DNA from: JBEGTT01 sp041179245
GTDB taxonomy: Bacteria > Pseudomonadota > Gammaproteobacteria > Burkholderiales > Rhodocyclaceae
Assembly (NCBI GenBank): GCA_041179245.1
Contig: JBEGTT010000086.1
Span: 1 to 6,043, forward strand
DNA: 6,043 bases
Direction: 5' to 3'
A program made the translations under genes and the position numbers. Below the pieces are notes generated by a model. The model ran no database searches. It was given only the letters and a program-made list of their open reading frames with translations, and was not told the origin of the DNA. Positions 5,905 through 6,043 of this stretch are shown piece after piece. The stretch's first letter is position 1, and every line of letters begins with the position of its first letter.

Positions 5905-6043
5905 TTAGATAGATGGTTTGGGCTGGCGAATGGTTTGAGTCTGAACCATTAGGACAATTTCGGTTTCGGATTGAACATCAGACTTGGAGCGCATCCAGAG
6001 GGTCGGCCGGGGGTAATCCCCCCGTAGGTTAAGGGGAATCGTG
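5905..6043 (-). CDS. 3' end of an unrecognised leftward gene (partial)
   Basis: On the minus strand one frame is open from the window edge (6043) to a TAA at 5907-5905, giving the last 45 residues of a protein; no other gene occupies this stretch. The tail contains LWMRSKSDVQSETEIVLMVQ and then ends RQPKPSI. The alternating hydrophobic segment EIVLMVQTQTI looks like a beta strand, and codon use resembles the neighbouring genes. A convergent gene ending just beyond a terminator is a normal arrangement, which supports it being real. The segment recalls in general shape the last strand of outer-membrane secretins (a Ser/Arg-rich stretch, then a Thr-Glu-hydrophobic strand), but the residues before it do not match, so I name no family. 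Confidence 0.5.
   Translation of the reverse strand, partial: TIPLNLRGDYPRPTLWMRSKSDVQSETEIVLMVQTQTIRQPKPSI

Noticed and set aside
1..6043. CRISPR array, insertion sequence, phage module, toxin-antitoxin pair or tRNA
   Set aside because: Reading both strands showed no spaced direct repeats, terminal inverted repeats with transposase, phage genes, small overlapping gene pairs or cloverleaf-like segments.

Overview
This window looks like ordinary chromosomal housekeeping DNA from a proteobacterium, most likely a betaproteobacterium of moderate GC. Three things point there: the gene order mltG-tmk-holB-tatD followed by a secreted ankyrin-repeat protein, the charged linker inserted in HolB, and a close E. 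coli-type FabI. The organism call is an inference from family knowledge, because there is no rRNA or other phylogenetic marker here.

Layout. Positions 1-297 hold no complete gene. They contain the start of a possible unrecognised leftward gene (1-131), a strong leftward -10 hexamer (214-219) and a short dyad (227-247), and then the ribosome binding site of mltG. Positions 298-4552 are one tightly packed rightward gene cluster: mltG (cell-wall glycan terminase), tmk (dTMP kinase), holB (DNA polymerase III delta-prime), tatD (metal-dependent DNase/hydrolase) and an exported ankyrin-repeat protein. Gaps are 18 nt, a 4-nt overlap, 22 nt and 4 nt, which suggests a single transcript. fabI (enoyl-ACP reductase) follows at 4621-5418 with its own probable -10 box and ends at a long hairpin (5439-5468). 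A small membrane-anchored coiled-coil protein of the CCDC90/DUF1640 type (5573-5842) comes next and ends at a clear intrinsic terminator (5870-5893). The last 139 bases carry the 3' end of an unrecognised gene running leftward.

Functionally the cluster joins dTTP supply (Tmk), the replication clamp loader (HolB), a DNA-processing hydrolase (TatD) and envelope growth (MltG, FabI). I found no CRISPR array, insertion sequence, phage module, tRNA or toxin-antitoxin pair, and I do not see a novel system. The points most worth a second look are the two unrecognised gene ends at the window edges, the absence of pilZ from its usual place between holB and tatD, the exported ankyrin protein and the CCDC90-type protein.
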